Shown: one piece after another, positions 17,341 through 27,000 of the stretch
How the letters are laid out: each line of letters opens with the position of its first letter
Numbering within the stretch: the first letter of the stretch is position 1
From: Sulfurimonas sp. HSL-3221
GTDB taxonomy: Bacteria > Campylobacterota > Campylobacteria > Campylobacterales > Sulfurimonadaceae
Assembly (NCBI RefSeq): GCF_021044585.1
Contig: NZ_CP087998.1
Location: 186,001 to 250,000, forward strand
Length of the DNA: 64,000 nt
Direction of reading: 5' to 3'
Translations under genes and position numbers: made by a program
Notes under the pieces: model-generated
What the model was told of the DNA's origin: nothing
Database searches by the model: none
What the model saw: the letters and a program-made list of their open reading frames with translations, nothing else

Positions 17341-18246
17341 GTGAGCATCCCATATTCCCATATCCATGACGATTATAAGCATCTACTTGATCTGGATGCA
17401 GAACGCCGCATTGCTTCACTTGATGAAGACGTATGGATCAATTACCCAAAAAGCGACAGCGTCATTCAATTGCTAAATAGAATCATCAATATGCCCAAAA
17501 AACCCAGGATGCAAGGGTTGTTGATAATTGGAGAAGCAGCTATTGGGAAGACGTCCATCGTCAATAGATTTGCCCAAATGCACCCGGATGTCACTTTTGA
17601 AGATGAGGACCGGATAACACATGTGCAACGGCCTGTCATACAGGCTGTAATGCAAAATTCGGATGAACGGGAACTTTACATTGCTATTCTGGAAACGTTC
17701 TTAACTCCATTTAGGAAAAACGATACACGCTTGAAGCTGAAATACCAGGCCATTTCTTTGATGCGTGCTTGCCATGTCAAGATGTTGATCCTGGATGAAA
17801 TCCATAATTTACTACGCGGAACCCCGGTGCAGCAGAGAAGCATCATGGATGTCTTAAAAAACCTTAGCAACGAGCTGATGATACCCATTGTAGGTGTCGG
17901 CGTCCACGAAGCAGCACTTGTCTTGGGGTCGGAACCCCAACTCGCGAGCCGCTTCGACATTGCGAGATTGCCTCTGTGGGATATGGACAAAAACTTCAGA
18001 GCACTGCTTGTCGCTTTCGAAAAAAGGCTTCCTTTGAAGAAGCCTTCGCATATCGATAGGAAAGAAAAGGCAACACTGATATACCAGTATTGCCAGGGGA
18101 ATTTGGGGGATCTGCACAGGCTTCTTGTGGAATGCAGTAAAAGCGCGATAGAACGGGGGCTCGAAGAGATCACTGTGGATCTCATTAAAGAAAATCAGTG
18201 GGTCATGCGTTCGAATAAACAAAGAGCACGCGAGATACCGCTTTGA
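17341..18246 (+). CDS. tnsC: TnsC AAA+ regulator of transposition
   Basis: TnsC is the ATP-dependent adaptor that polymerises on target DNA and passes the signal from the target selector to TnsA/TnsB. Walker A is IGEAAIGKTSIV (residues 63-74) and Walker B is MLILDEIHNL (Asp152). The length is 301 aa, like TniB. It begins 9 bp after tnsB. Its TGA overlaps the TTG start of tniQ, suggesting coupled translation. The alanine-rich P-loop is a little unusual but keeps the GKT. Confidence 0.94.
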   Translation: MSIPYSHIHDDYKHLLDLDAERRIASLDEDVWINYPKSDSVIQLLNRIINMPKKPRMQGLLIIGEAAIGKTSIVNRFAQMHPDVTFEDEDRITHVQRPVIQAVMQNSDERELYIAILETFLTPFRKNDTRLKLKYQAISLMRACHVKMLILDEIHNLLRGTPVQQRSIMDVLKNLSNELMIPIVGVGVHEAALVLGSEPQLASRFDIARLPLWDMDKNFRALLVAFEKRLPLKKPSHIDRKEKATLIYQYCQGNLGDLHRLLVECSKSAIERGLEEITVDLIKENQWVMRSNKQRAREIPL

Positions 18247-19313
18247 TCCCTGTGCGGCCAAAACCCTGGGAGGATGAGATTCTGAGCTCTTGGTTGATTC
18301 GCTGTTCCATTATGAACGGGAGTGATCCCACCAGTTTTGCGGATGCGATTTGGCCGAAGTCCAGGATGTGGACCAAGGATATGGATCGATTCTTGCCGGA
18401 GGATAAAGTATATGCTTTGTCTGAAGCTACCTCGTTATCCCCTGGAGAGATCGTTGGGATGACACTGGCCGGCGTAATAGAAAAAGTAACCCACCTCTCC
18501 CGAATGAAACCAACCATAGCATGGCCATGGGTTATTCCAACTGGTAGCCGCAGCAGAAAACGAGTAAATGGTCTTCACTTTTGTCCAAAGTGTCTTGGAC
18601 TTTCGACTGTCTATTTCAAGAAGCAGTGGCGCCTCTCATGGAACGTCGCCTGTCCTCATCACAGCATTCTGCTACATATTCATTGCCCTGCATGCCATTC
18701 CGTATTTTCCCCCCAGCTGGTGCAATATGATGATGGTGACGTCTCCAAGTGTCATATGTGTGGTTATGACTTGAAATCGACCAGCTCCTTGCCGGCAAAC
18801 GAGATGGCTTTGGATCTACAGGAGTATCTCAATGCAATAGCTATAAATGATCAATATGCAAAAGATGTTTTTCCCTTGCTGGAGGGGAAAACACATTTGG
18901 TTTTTGCGACCGTGAGATTACTAATGCGTTTTTTTCGCAGAGCCGATCGTTGCCAGGCTGTTCAGAGGGTCGTGGGTAGGCTCGACGGGCAAGAAGAAAG
19001 GCGCTTGAAACATGCCGGCAATCTACTTGATATGGCTGGCGTAGATGAGCGGCACTACCTGTTGACTCTTGTCGGAAAGCTCTGCAAAATGCAGCATAAC
19101 GATGTTCTTTTTATTTTACGCGAGGAAGGCGTAACGCGTCAAATGTTTGAAAGAACAAAGTGCGAGTTGGAATCGACGATAGACGACATAATGGGTGCTC
19201 TGAAAGACAACGTAAGAGGAGAAGTGCATCGGAAGTTGTCAACGAGATCTTTAGAGCCAAAGAGCAAGCGTGAGATCGAAATTAAAATGGACGAGCTCAG
19301 GAGATATCTGTGA
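18243..19313 (+). CDS. tniQ: TniQ/TnsD-family transposition protein
   Basis: This TniQ-family protein connects target recognition to TnsC. The N-terminus MIPVRPKPWEDEILSSWLIR is the typical TniQ opening. Zinc-finger cysteines and histidines follow in LHFCPKCLG (near residue 114), VACPHHSILLHIHCPACH (near 138) and SKCHMCGYDL (near 175). At 356 aa it is shorter than Tn7 TnsD (about 500 aa), which fits an adaptor TniQ that relies on a separate DNA-binding selector. The start is TTG overlapping the tnsC stop, and its own TGA overlaps the GTG of the next gene. Confidence 0.92.
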   Translation: MIPVRPKPWEDEILSSWLIRCSIMNGSDPTSFADAIWPKSRMWTKDMDRFLPEDKVYALSEATSLSPGEIVGMTLAGVIEKVTHLSRMKPTIAWPWVIPTGSRSRKRVNGLHFCPKCLGLSTVYFKKQWRLSWNVACPHHSILLHIHCPACHSVFSPQLVQYDDGDVSKCHMCGYDLKSTSSLPANEMALDLQEYLNAIAINDQYAKDVFPLLEGKTHLVFATVRLLMRFFRRADRCQAVQRVVGRLDGQEERRLKHAGNLLDMAGVDERHYLLTLVGKLCKMQHNDVLFILREEGVTRQMFERTKCELESTIDDIMGALKDNVRGEVHRKLSTRSLEPKSKREIEIKMDELRRYL

Positions 19314-20767
19314 AAGAAACTCATTGCAGCAGTTGTGCAAAAGTACTGGATGGAGAGTGGTCGTACAGATACAGAGGAGAGCGTTTCTGCCGCCAATGTT
19401 TTGAATCGAATTTTACCTTGCGAACATGCACAAAATGTGGCCGAAAAAAGAAAGTTCACAACGATCTAGTGGTTGCTGTTTGCAAGATATGCCAAGTTAA
19501 AAATTCCCCGTGTATAAGATGTGGGAAGACTGACTATACGCCAGGATTGATCAGTGGACAAGGACCGGTATGCAACTCATGCTCAAAGTATTTTCGCCCC
19601 TATAAAACTTGTACAGAGTGCGGAAAAACTACATACACTGTCTCTAATAGAACATTTAACGATGGAAAGGTGGCACTTGTTTGCCAATCTTGCTACAACA
19701 AGCACTTGCCTGTCTGCTCTCAATGCAGAAAACAGAGAAAGGCTTATACATATGATGATGAACAAAAGCCAGTATGCCGGATTTGTGCGTTGGAGGGAAC
19801 ACGGACATGCAAAGTTTGTGGCGAGGAATTCCCTGCAGGCGTTGGTCGTATTTGCACGTCGTGCAGCAGTAACAACTCGTTAGGCCGCCAGATTGATTTT
19901 GGTCAGCATGCCTTGTCACCCTTTATGGCCGAATATTTTACACAATTTTCACAGTGGCTTGTGAAAAGAAGAGGCTCGCAGTTCGCTTCCAATAAGATCA
20001 AGCAATATTTTCCTTATTTCTTTGACCTGGATCGTTTTGCAGAAGAGCTAGAAAGGCATCCATCTTACGAAGAACTCGTTGACCGTTTCACGGTGGCCAG
20101 AACACGTCAAAATCTTCTTGTGAGCATTTTTCTGGATGAGATCGGAGTGATCAGAATTGACAAGAGAGTACAGGAAGAATACTCCAACATGGATATGATT
20201 GAACGTTATCTCGGTAGATTCCCTAAGAAGACTTGGCAAGCGGATATGCTTCATAAATATTCTGAACACTTGCATACAAAGCTTCAAAACGACCAAACGA
20301 CGGTACGGTCAATACGGTTAGCATTAGGTGGCGCCGTAAATTTATTGCATTACTGCAGGCATTTTGTGCCGGTCGAATTATCCAATAAAGCCCTGCATGG
20401 GTACCTATGGAAATTCCCTGGACAAAGGGGTACTTTGACAGGGTTCGTCAATTTCGTAAACAGCGGATATTCAATAGACCTCCAGCTTCCAAACGCGGGC
20501 AAGACAATACTGCATACTCCAACTAAAAGCCGCCAATTGCTTGAGCGTCTCTTTTTGGAGGCACTTAGAAGCGGAGAACAGGATCTAAGCAGTGTTGTCA
20601 AGAAGACTGTACTCGCTATAGAGTATCTGCATCATGTCGGTATTCCGGACAATGTTGTAATTGAACTACGTGACATAAAAAGATCAAAAAAGGATAGCAG
20701 CTGGAGTGTACGTTTGGCAGGAAGGGAGTTTTATTTGCCGGAGGAGGTCACTCCTGCGGCAAAATGA
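19310..20767 (+). CDS. tnsF: TnsF-like comM target selector: multi-zinc-finger protein with degenerate tyrosine-recombinase region
   Basis: This 485-residue protein opens with twelve CxxC knuckles in the first 185 residues (for example HCSSC, CRQC, CTKC, CKIC, CIRC, CNSC, CTEC), enough for about six zinc ribbons. A helical SAM-like region follows (FTQFSQWLVKRRGSQ near 205), as in core-binding domains of tyrosine recombinases. The C-terminus has LFLEALRSGEQD near 418 and then ends without a recognisable HxxR or catalytic tyrosine. This matches the published description of TnsF, an inactivated tyrosine recombinase that directs Tn6022-like elements to comM; the element is indeed in comM. GTG start with CAGGAGA upstream, coupled to tniQ. 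Confidence 0.8.
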   Translation: MKETHCSSCAKVLDGEWSYRYRGERFCRQCFESNFTLRTCTKCGRKKKVHNDLVVAVCKICQVKNSPCIRCGKTDYTPGLISGQGPVCNSCSKYFRPYKTCTECGKTTYTVSNRTFNDGKVALVCQSCYNKHLPVCSQCRKQRKAYTYDDEQKPVCRICALEGTRTCKVCGEEFPAGVGRICTSCSSNNSLGRQIDFGQHALSPFMAEYFTQFSQWLVKRRGSQFASNKIKQYFPYFFDLDRFAEELERHPSYEELVDRFTVARTRQNLLVSIFLDEIGVIRIDKRVQEEYSNMDMIERYLGRFPKKTWQADMLHKYSEHLHTKLQNDQTTVRSIRLALGGAVNLLHYCRHFVPVELSNKALHGYLWKFPGQRGTLTGFVNFVNSGYSIDLQLPNAGKTILHTPTKSRQLLERLFLEALRSGEQDLSSVVKKTVLAIEYLHHVGIPDNVVIELRDIKRSKKDSSWSVRLAGREFYLPEEVTPAAK

Positions 20768-21976
20768 TCATTTATCCTTGCAGAACGCTTCGTGGAATGA
20801 ATGATATTCACTAATCAGGTGTATATCTCTCAAAGAAGCTTTTTCGTTTTTCTTGTGGCGCAATTTTGTTGATCTCAAAAGCATATTGACATATGTTGGA
20901 TAAGTTGCGTTACCATCGCATATTTTTTTTAGAGAAGAGCTATTTTTATCTTGTACAATTTCCTGGACCACTTCCTTTGGGTAATAATAGACGATGTTGT
21001 CTCTAATGCCCATCATGAGAATAATCTGCGATTGGTTTTGATCAGAAAACTGAACCTCTTGAATGGCCGGTAAAGTAGATTCCATGGTATAGCTTTCTAC
21101 AGCCATATCAACCAGGTAATCTTTAAAAAGAGGGTCGTCAACTTTGAGATAAGTCGCTCTCACAAAATTCACCCCTGAAATCATCAATGTAATAGCTAGA
21201 AAAATCATTGCTCCTGCTGTAATAGTGACTAACGCACTTTTGATGGAATCAAGCAAACTAGGTTTGCATTTGATGATATATTGTTTGCTCATCTTTTCAA
21301 GCACATGTAGTGGGAGTACTCCACCACCTCCCATGACGAGTGTATACGCAAGTATCAAGCCGCCAATGAATAGAAGGGTTTCTTCTGCAATCAGAACGAC
21401 CGATTCAATTGAGATGGAATGTAGTGGGAATCCGAAGATTAATAGTCTGACAACAATGCTCACGACGACAATAGAAAACATCGCAATGAACAAACTCAGT
21501 ACATTGCCAATCGATAGCTTGTTTTTTACTTCGTCGATGAAGTGTCTGATCGGGTTGGTGTCAGTGAATTTTTTTGTTTCGGACTCAAAGGGACAAAGAT
21601 GTTTCTTGATTACTGCAGCACTCTTTTTGTCTTTGACTGGTACTACAAACAAATCAATGAGCAGGTTCTTCCGGTCTTGTCTTGGTTCAAGAAACGAGTG
21701 CAGTCCAGACTTAAACTCCATGCGCATGATGTCCTCAAACAAATTAGGCCTATTCCCCGATATGGCTTGCATTGTAAAAATGATGCTGTTGGTTATTTGA
21801 TCGGTAACACATATAAAGAAAAATACTTCTGGCCGCTTGCCATCTTTGGGGGTATCCAAAAAGGAAAGGGTGTAATTGTGCTGATAGGCCAGGAACTTTT
21901 CTACTGTTGTAGATGTGTGGTATTGACCATATGCACTACATAGTTTCACGAAGTCTTTCATATAATTGTCTGTCAT
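20768..21976 (-). CDS. cargo membrane protein of unknown function
   Basis: From the ATG at 21976, which follows GAGGGTTCT, the protein has 402 residues; an in-frame start 10 codons upstream is less likely. The N-terminal 160 residues look soluble. Four hydrophobic segments follow around residues 170-190, 203-232 and 255-282 (for example NVLSLFIAMFSIVVVSIVV and TAGAMIFLAITLMISGVNF). The last 110 residues are again polar and may lie in the periplasm. The family is not recognised. It is convergent with tnsF and their stop codons are directly adjacent. Confidence 0.7.
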   Translation of the reverse strand: MTDNYMKDFVKLCSAYGQYHTSTTVEKFLAYQHNYTLSFLDTPKDGKRPEVFFFICVTDQITNSIIFTMQAISGNRPNLFEDIMRMEFKSGLHSFLEPRQDRKNLLIDLFVVPVKDKKSAAVIKKHLCPFESETKKFTDTNPIRHFIDEVKNKLSIGNVLSLFIAMFSIVVVSIVVRLLIFGFPLHSISIESVVLIAEETLLFIGGLILAYTLVMGGGGVLPLHVLEKMSKQYIIKCKPSLLDSIKSALVTITAGAMIFLAITLMISGVNFVRATYLKVDDPLFKDYLVDMAVESYTMESTLPAIQEVQFSDQNQSQIILMMGIRDNIVYYYPKEVVQEIVQDKNSSSLKKICDGNATYPTYVNMLLRSTKLRHKKNEKASLRDIHLISEYHSFHEAFCKDK

Positions 21977-22101
21977 AGAACCCTCCAATGTTTTTTGTGC
22001 CTGCAATATAGCAAATAGATAAAATATTGTTCAAAAATATTTCATATTGCATCTTGTGGTATCACATATTGTGTTTTAGATAGTCGATACAAGGAAATGA
22101 A

Positions 22102-22539
22102 ATGATAAAAACTCTTGCCATACTCTTACTATTGACAGCTTTACTATCAGCAATATCCATTCATGAGAAAGATTTTGGGAATGTCCGGATTGCAGAAGTG
22201 ACAAGTATTTATGATGGGGACACATTTAGGGTGAATATATTAGGTTATCCCGGAATTATAGGAGAACGCATCCCCATTCGGCTAAACGGCATTGATACGC
22301 CCGAGATAAGAGGGAAGTGTGATAAAGAAAAAATCCTGGCACGCAAAGCAAAGCAGTACACTGTACATGCCTTGAGGGCTGCGAATACGATTGAATTAAG
22401 GCATATGAAACGAGGAAAGTATTTTCGAATTGTTGCAGATGTCTATGTGGATGGGAGAAGTCTCGCTCGGGGACTGATAACCAGTGGTTTTGCCGTGCCT
22501 TACGATGGTGGTAGAAAGACAAAAGACTGGTGTGAGTAA
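22102..22539 (+). CDS. exported thermonuclease (SNase-like)
   Basis: The protein has a signal peptide (MIKTLAILLLLTALLSAIS) and a staphylococcal-nuclease-type OB fold. Typical motifs are VTSIYDGDTFRVNI (Ca-binding Asp), IPIRLNGIDTPEIRG with the catalytic Arg, and VDGRSLARGLITSGFAVPY near the C-terminus. The usual second Glu/Arg segment is altered (KYFRIVADVYVDG), so catalysis is likely but not certain. At 145 aa it is a minimal SNase domain. It would cut DNA or RNA in the periplasm or outside the cell. It is a cargo gene of the transposon. Confidence 0.85.
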   Translation: MIKTLAILLLLTALLSAISIHEKDFGNVRIAEVTSIYDGDTFRVNILGYPGIIGERIPIRLNGIDTPEIRGKCDKEKILARKAKQYTVHALRAANTIELRHMKRGKYFRIVADVYVDGRSLARGLITSGFAVPYDGGRKTKDWCE

Positions 22540-22557
22540 AAAGGTTGACTAGTTATC

Positions 22558-22812
22558 ATGAAGGTTGAAATTCCTACGATTTCGGATCTTAGAAACTCTC
22601 AAGTAATCGGATTGGGGAATGAGGTGCTGGCTAGAGGAGTCTCGGTTTATGTCAGACCCCTGGGTATGGCATTGGGGGAGGATGAAATGGTCAAACTCTG
22701 CCCAGACGGCAAATGTCAAATTGTACACATTGATGAAGAATTTCATGAGGTCGTTCTTAGCAAGGTGGATGAACATAATCACATCAAGAGAGTATTCGAA
22801 GACTCCTTCTAA
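22558..22812 (+). CDS. small cargo protein, unknown
   Basis: This 84-residue soluble protein starts MKVEIPTISDLRNSQVIGLG, 18 bp after the nuclease stop. It contains one CPDGKC motif near residue 48 and an acidic second half (VHIDEEFHEVVLSKVDEHNH). The close spacing suggests cotranscription with the nuclease. No family is recognised; a role as partner or inhibitor of the nuclease is only a guess. Confidence 0.55.
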   Translation: MKVEIPTISDLRNSQVIGLGNEVLARGVSVYVRPLGMALGEDEMVKLCPDGKCQIVHIDEEFHEVVLSKVDEHNHIKRVFEDSF

Positions 22813-23141
22813 AGTTTAACACCTAGATGGTGCGTATGCAGATTTTCAGCCGGACTGCAGGCTGGAACATTCGTGTCAATGATGAATGAAAATTGCAAGC
22901 ACACTGTTTGACTCATTCAAGCTCTAGAGTTGTATAAAAGAACAACCAAGTATAGGGCACACTAACATATATCTTCACATTAATAAATTTATTTCCATAC
23001 TGTTACAGTGATACATAATTAAGTAAATAATTAGAAACAAACATATACTATTGTGAAAAATTAATTAAAATAACCAAAATAAATCTACTATGTTTCTTCA
23101 AATGATGACGGATTTTGTAGTAGAGAAAGGTTCAATGAGTA
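22813..23141 (+). other. intergenic stretch without a supported gene
   Basis: This AT-rich stretch of 329 bp separates the small cargo gene from the lipoprotein gene. I see no open frame of note. It probably holds the promoter of the lipoprotein-RHS locus, but no convincing -35/-10 pair was settled. Confidence 0.5.
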
Positions 23142-23999
23142 ATGATCAGGCATTTTTCCAAACAGACCAGTTTATTATTACTGTCAGGGGTGAGTCTAGC
23201 TTTTATAGGTTGTAATAGCGGTGATAGCGATCATCAGGCGAGCGTTAATATTGACACGAGTAATCAGCAGCTCTTAGTTGCTACACTTTTCGATTCTATA
23301 GACAGTACTACGCCACAACTCCCCTCTGTGAAAGAGACAAAAACACCGGATCCCTCTTCGATGTCATATGCTGAAGCGCTTGCAAGTATCAAAGGAGAAT
23401 CAGATTCAAAAAAAGAGACGGTCTCGACTTGCAGTGGAGGGGGAATGATATATTCCAACGGTTCGGAAGGCAGCGCAGAACTAAGCTATGAGAACTGTGT
23501 AGAAGGAACGACAACGACGAATGGAAAGATTACAGTCATTTATGACGATACGACCGGAAGCGTCAGCTATACATTGTCGGACTATAGTTTGGAAAATAGC
23601 AGTACCTCTTACAAAACACCCAAGACGACATACACTCTTTCTAGCGGCCACATTGCTTATGTCACTTCGGGTGAGAGAACCATTGATGGCAAAAAGGTCG
23701 AGTTTGACCAATACAAATATGCGCTTGATATTGTCGGTGACACGATGCGTATCGCAGTGAACGGATATTTGAAAACCGATGCCGTCGGCGATTGGATGGG
23801 CGTCAAGACCGAGAAAGCAATGCAATTCAAAGAGGGTGTTTGCCCTGATTCAGGTGACATGGCGCTTCTTGGCAGTGGATCCACCTTGGAACTTAAGTTT
23901 AGTGAGGACCACAGCATTGGCCTTTACCTGAATGATGAGTTGACTAAAAGCTTTGGCGACTGCAATGTGCTTCCGGTTCTATCAGAAGCCGGTGCTTGA
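23142..23999 (+). CDS. lipoprotein upstream of the giant RHS toxin
   Basis: This 285-residue protein has a lipoprotein signal with lipobox LAFIGC (Cys24), so it should be lipid-anchored. After a Ser/Thr/Asp-rich linker (CNSGDSDHQASVNIDTSNQ) the chain is beta-rich and polar, with Thr/Tyr-rich segments (SVSYTLSDYSLENSS near 145). Four further cysteines (VSTCSGGG, YENCVEG, GVCPDSG, FGDCNV) could form two disulfides. The family is not recognised. Its position 65 bp before the RHS gene suggests a role in display or release of that protein, which is inference. Confidence 0.75.
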   Translation: MIRHFSKQTSLLLLSGVSLAFIGCNSGDSDHQASVNIDTSNQQLLVATLFDSIDSTTPQLPSVKETKTPDPSSMSYAEALASIKGESDSKKETVSTCSGGGMIYSNGSEGSAELSYENCVEGTTTTNGKITVIYDDTTGSVSYTLSDYSLENSSTSYKTPKTTYTLSSGHIAYVTSGERTIDGKKVEFDQYKYALDIVGDTMRIAVNGYLKTDAVGDWMGVKTEKAMQFKEGVCPDSGDMALLGSGSTLELKFSEDHSIGLYLNDELTKSFGDCNVLPVLSEAGA

Positions 24000-24064
24000 A
24001 TTACAACACTCCCAATTTTTACAATTTAACACTACCGACATAATACGAAATTAAAAGGATGAGA

Positions 24065-27000
24065 ATGTTTCATTTTATGAGAAAGCTTTCAACAGTCATT
24101 TCCCCGGTGCTCGCTTCGGTCTTTCTTTTTTCCTCTACGATAGGCACTGCCCAGGCATCTGTAAGGAGTGTGACCGCTCCTTTTCTTTTGGGGGCACAGC
24201 AAAATTCTCATAAGGAATCAGACCCATCTTTACTGATGTTTGATGGAAATAATCATTCTGTTTTTTCACCTGAAAAAGCTGTACTGGTTGAACGTGATTT
24301 CAATGCTCCGGTACTCCTGAAAGGTTTGAAGCTTCTAGGGGGAACAGACTACGAAATCAGCGTTGACTACTTCATCAATGGAGTATGGGAACAGTGCCAG
24401 GCGTGGAGTGGTCTTAAACAACCTTCTTCTCAGTGGCATACTTATTCCGTGGCAGAACCGATTGCCGCTGAAAAAATCCGTATTTCAATGGTTCCTTCGA
24501 AAAAAAATGGCAGAGGTGTAGGAGAGATTCAATTCTTGTCTGACCAGAAGATAGAAAACTCTTCCAGTCGCGTTTTCGATGATACGGGTATCAAAGATGG
24601 ATACCGTAACGTCTATCCAATGCAAAAGTCAGTGAAACAGGAGTATGGCAGCACGACGTTTGCGTTGACGACGGCGTTGCATGCTGGCCAGATCGCCCGC
24701 GCATGGCTGGAGTATGACGTGGAGGGCGTCAGTGGCGGCGCCAGCGTGATCCGAGCTATTAACGACGAACTCGCTTTGGGCGGTTTACTAATACAGGCGA
24801 CAAGCACGAATGGGGCAAAGAAGAAGGTTCATGTCCGCGAAGAGATTAATCCGGAATCACTCCATGCCGGCTTTAACCGAGTCAAATTCATCAATCATGA
24901 GAGAGGAGAGATTCCTGAACCTTACTCAGTAAGCAATGCAGTGCTTTCCCTTTCGACTGCCAAGAAGCTTGAGCAAACTGCGGGTGCTCGCCTTGCAGTG
25001 TTCACGCCCCAGAAGGGCCTATCATATAAAGAGTATGCCTATATTCGGGGGTTTGTACAGGCAAATGGCCAAAACATCAAAAAAGTGACGGTTGACGGGA
25101 AGGCTGTACCTGTCAACGGGGGAGCTTTTGAGAGTCTCGTCAAGGTAAAGGGCACAAAAGAAGTTGTAGTCCACGCAGTGATGGAAAATGGCACCACGTT
25201 AAACGAAAAGGTCGCAGTCAATACGACGCTAGCCCTTATGCAAGCAAAAAGCGTGCAACTCAGCGAGAGCGGTGTCGCGCTTCTCAGTGGAAAGCAGCCC
25301 GTCTTGCAAACCCGAAGCGTCTTGGCAAGAGCTGGGAAGACAACTCGTATTACATTGGGTGAAGCAACGCTTGAGGTACAGAAGCAGGCATTGAAAGCAA
25401 ATCGCCAAATCAAGGTCTCTACTCTTGGAGAGAGGGATCTCCCCCCGCTGGATCCAGGCATGGTCAATGTCACCAAAGATCAGCAGGGTTATCGCTTCTT
25501 GCCACATGGAACCAAGTTCGATAAGGAAAACCGGCTGGAGTTGGCTTACGACGAGAGTAAGCTTCCAAAGGGGAGTAGCGCCAAAGATGTCAAGACATAT
25601 TTCTTTGACGAAGAGACCGGGCGATGGCTGCCTCTGCCGAAAGTAGCGGCTGCATCGGGAGTAGTTGCCTCGACAACTACCCACTTTACGGATATGATCA
25701 ATGCCGTCATTAAAACTCCCGATGCCCCGCAGGCAAAGGCATATGGCGCTACGCAGATTAAAGATCTAAAAGTGGCGAATCCTGGCGCAAAGATCAATCT
25801 TATCCAGCCACCGAAGGCGTCAACGCAGGGGGATGCGCAATTGAGTTATCCTCTGGAGATTCCTGGCGGAAGACACGGCATGATGCCGCAGCTAAATGTC
25901 AACTATAGTTCCGGTTCTTCGAATTCATGGATGGGACTTGGATGGAACCTTTCGACACCGAGTGTCGGTATTGATACGAGGTGGGGTGTACCGCACTATT
26001 ACGATGATAATGAAAGTGAAACATATATGCTTGGAGGGCAGCAGCTTGCTCCCCAGGCGCATCGTAGTGCACCGGTTTCCCGGACATCCGAGAAGCGTTT
26101 TTACCCTCGTGTAGAGGGGACATTCAATAAAGTTGTCAGGCACGGGAGTGATCCGAAGCACTATTGGTGGGAAGTGACGTCTAAAAATGGTGCAAAGAGC
26201 TTTTATGGGGGTAAACCATCTAGCGGGGTCGACCATGCAGCGGTGTTAACCGATTCGTTTGGCAATATTGGACATTGGGCGCTTGTACAGTCAATCGACG
26301 TCTATGGCAATACTGTGAATTATACGTACGAGAAGGTGCGGGATTCCGGTATGGGTGATGGAAAAGGAGGCGTTGATGGATTCGAACTTTATGTTAAGAA
26401 AATCAATTATACCGGATTCAACGGAGATGACGGGGCATATGACGTTGTGTTCATCCGTGACCGGGATCTGCAAGAGCCCCGCCGAGACGATATTACGATA
26501 AGTGCAAGACTAGGCTTTAAACGGGTTACTGCAGATCTCTTGAGAAAAGTGGAAATCCGTTTCCAGGAAACTACGTTCCGCACATATTCATTTGAATATA
26601 CGAAGGGTGCCTTCGAGAAGACGCTTCTCAAAAAGATTGAACAATACGATGCGGAAGGGTCACTCTTTAACACCCATACATTCAATTATTTTGACGATGT
26701 CCGGAAAGACGGCAAATACGCACCGTTCGAAAAGGAGAAGAAGCAGTGGTCTGTGGACCCTGTTGCTTACGACGCCGTACCTTCCAATGAAACGACAGTT
26801 CCTGCGGCACCTTTGGTTACTACAAGTACATCCGGATCGGCAACGACAACGCCGATGGCGACACCATCGTCTGTGGTTTCCACTTCGAGTACAGAGACCA
26901 GTATTAAAGGGCTGATGGAAGCCCTCTCCCATGTGAATGAACATTCGCGTCTCAACCTTGATCTTGAGGGTATCGTATCCAAGGGGAATGCCCTGGCGGA

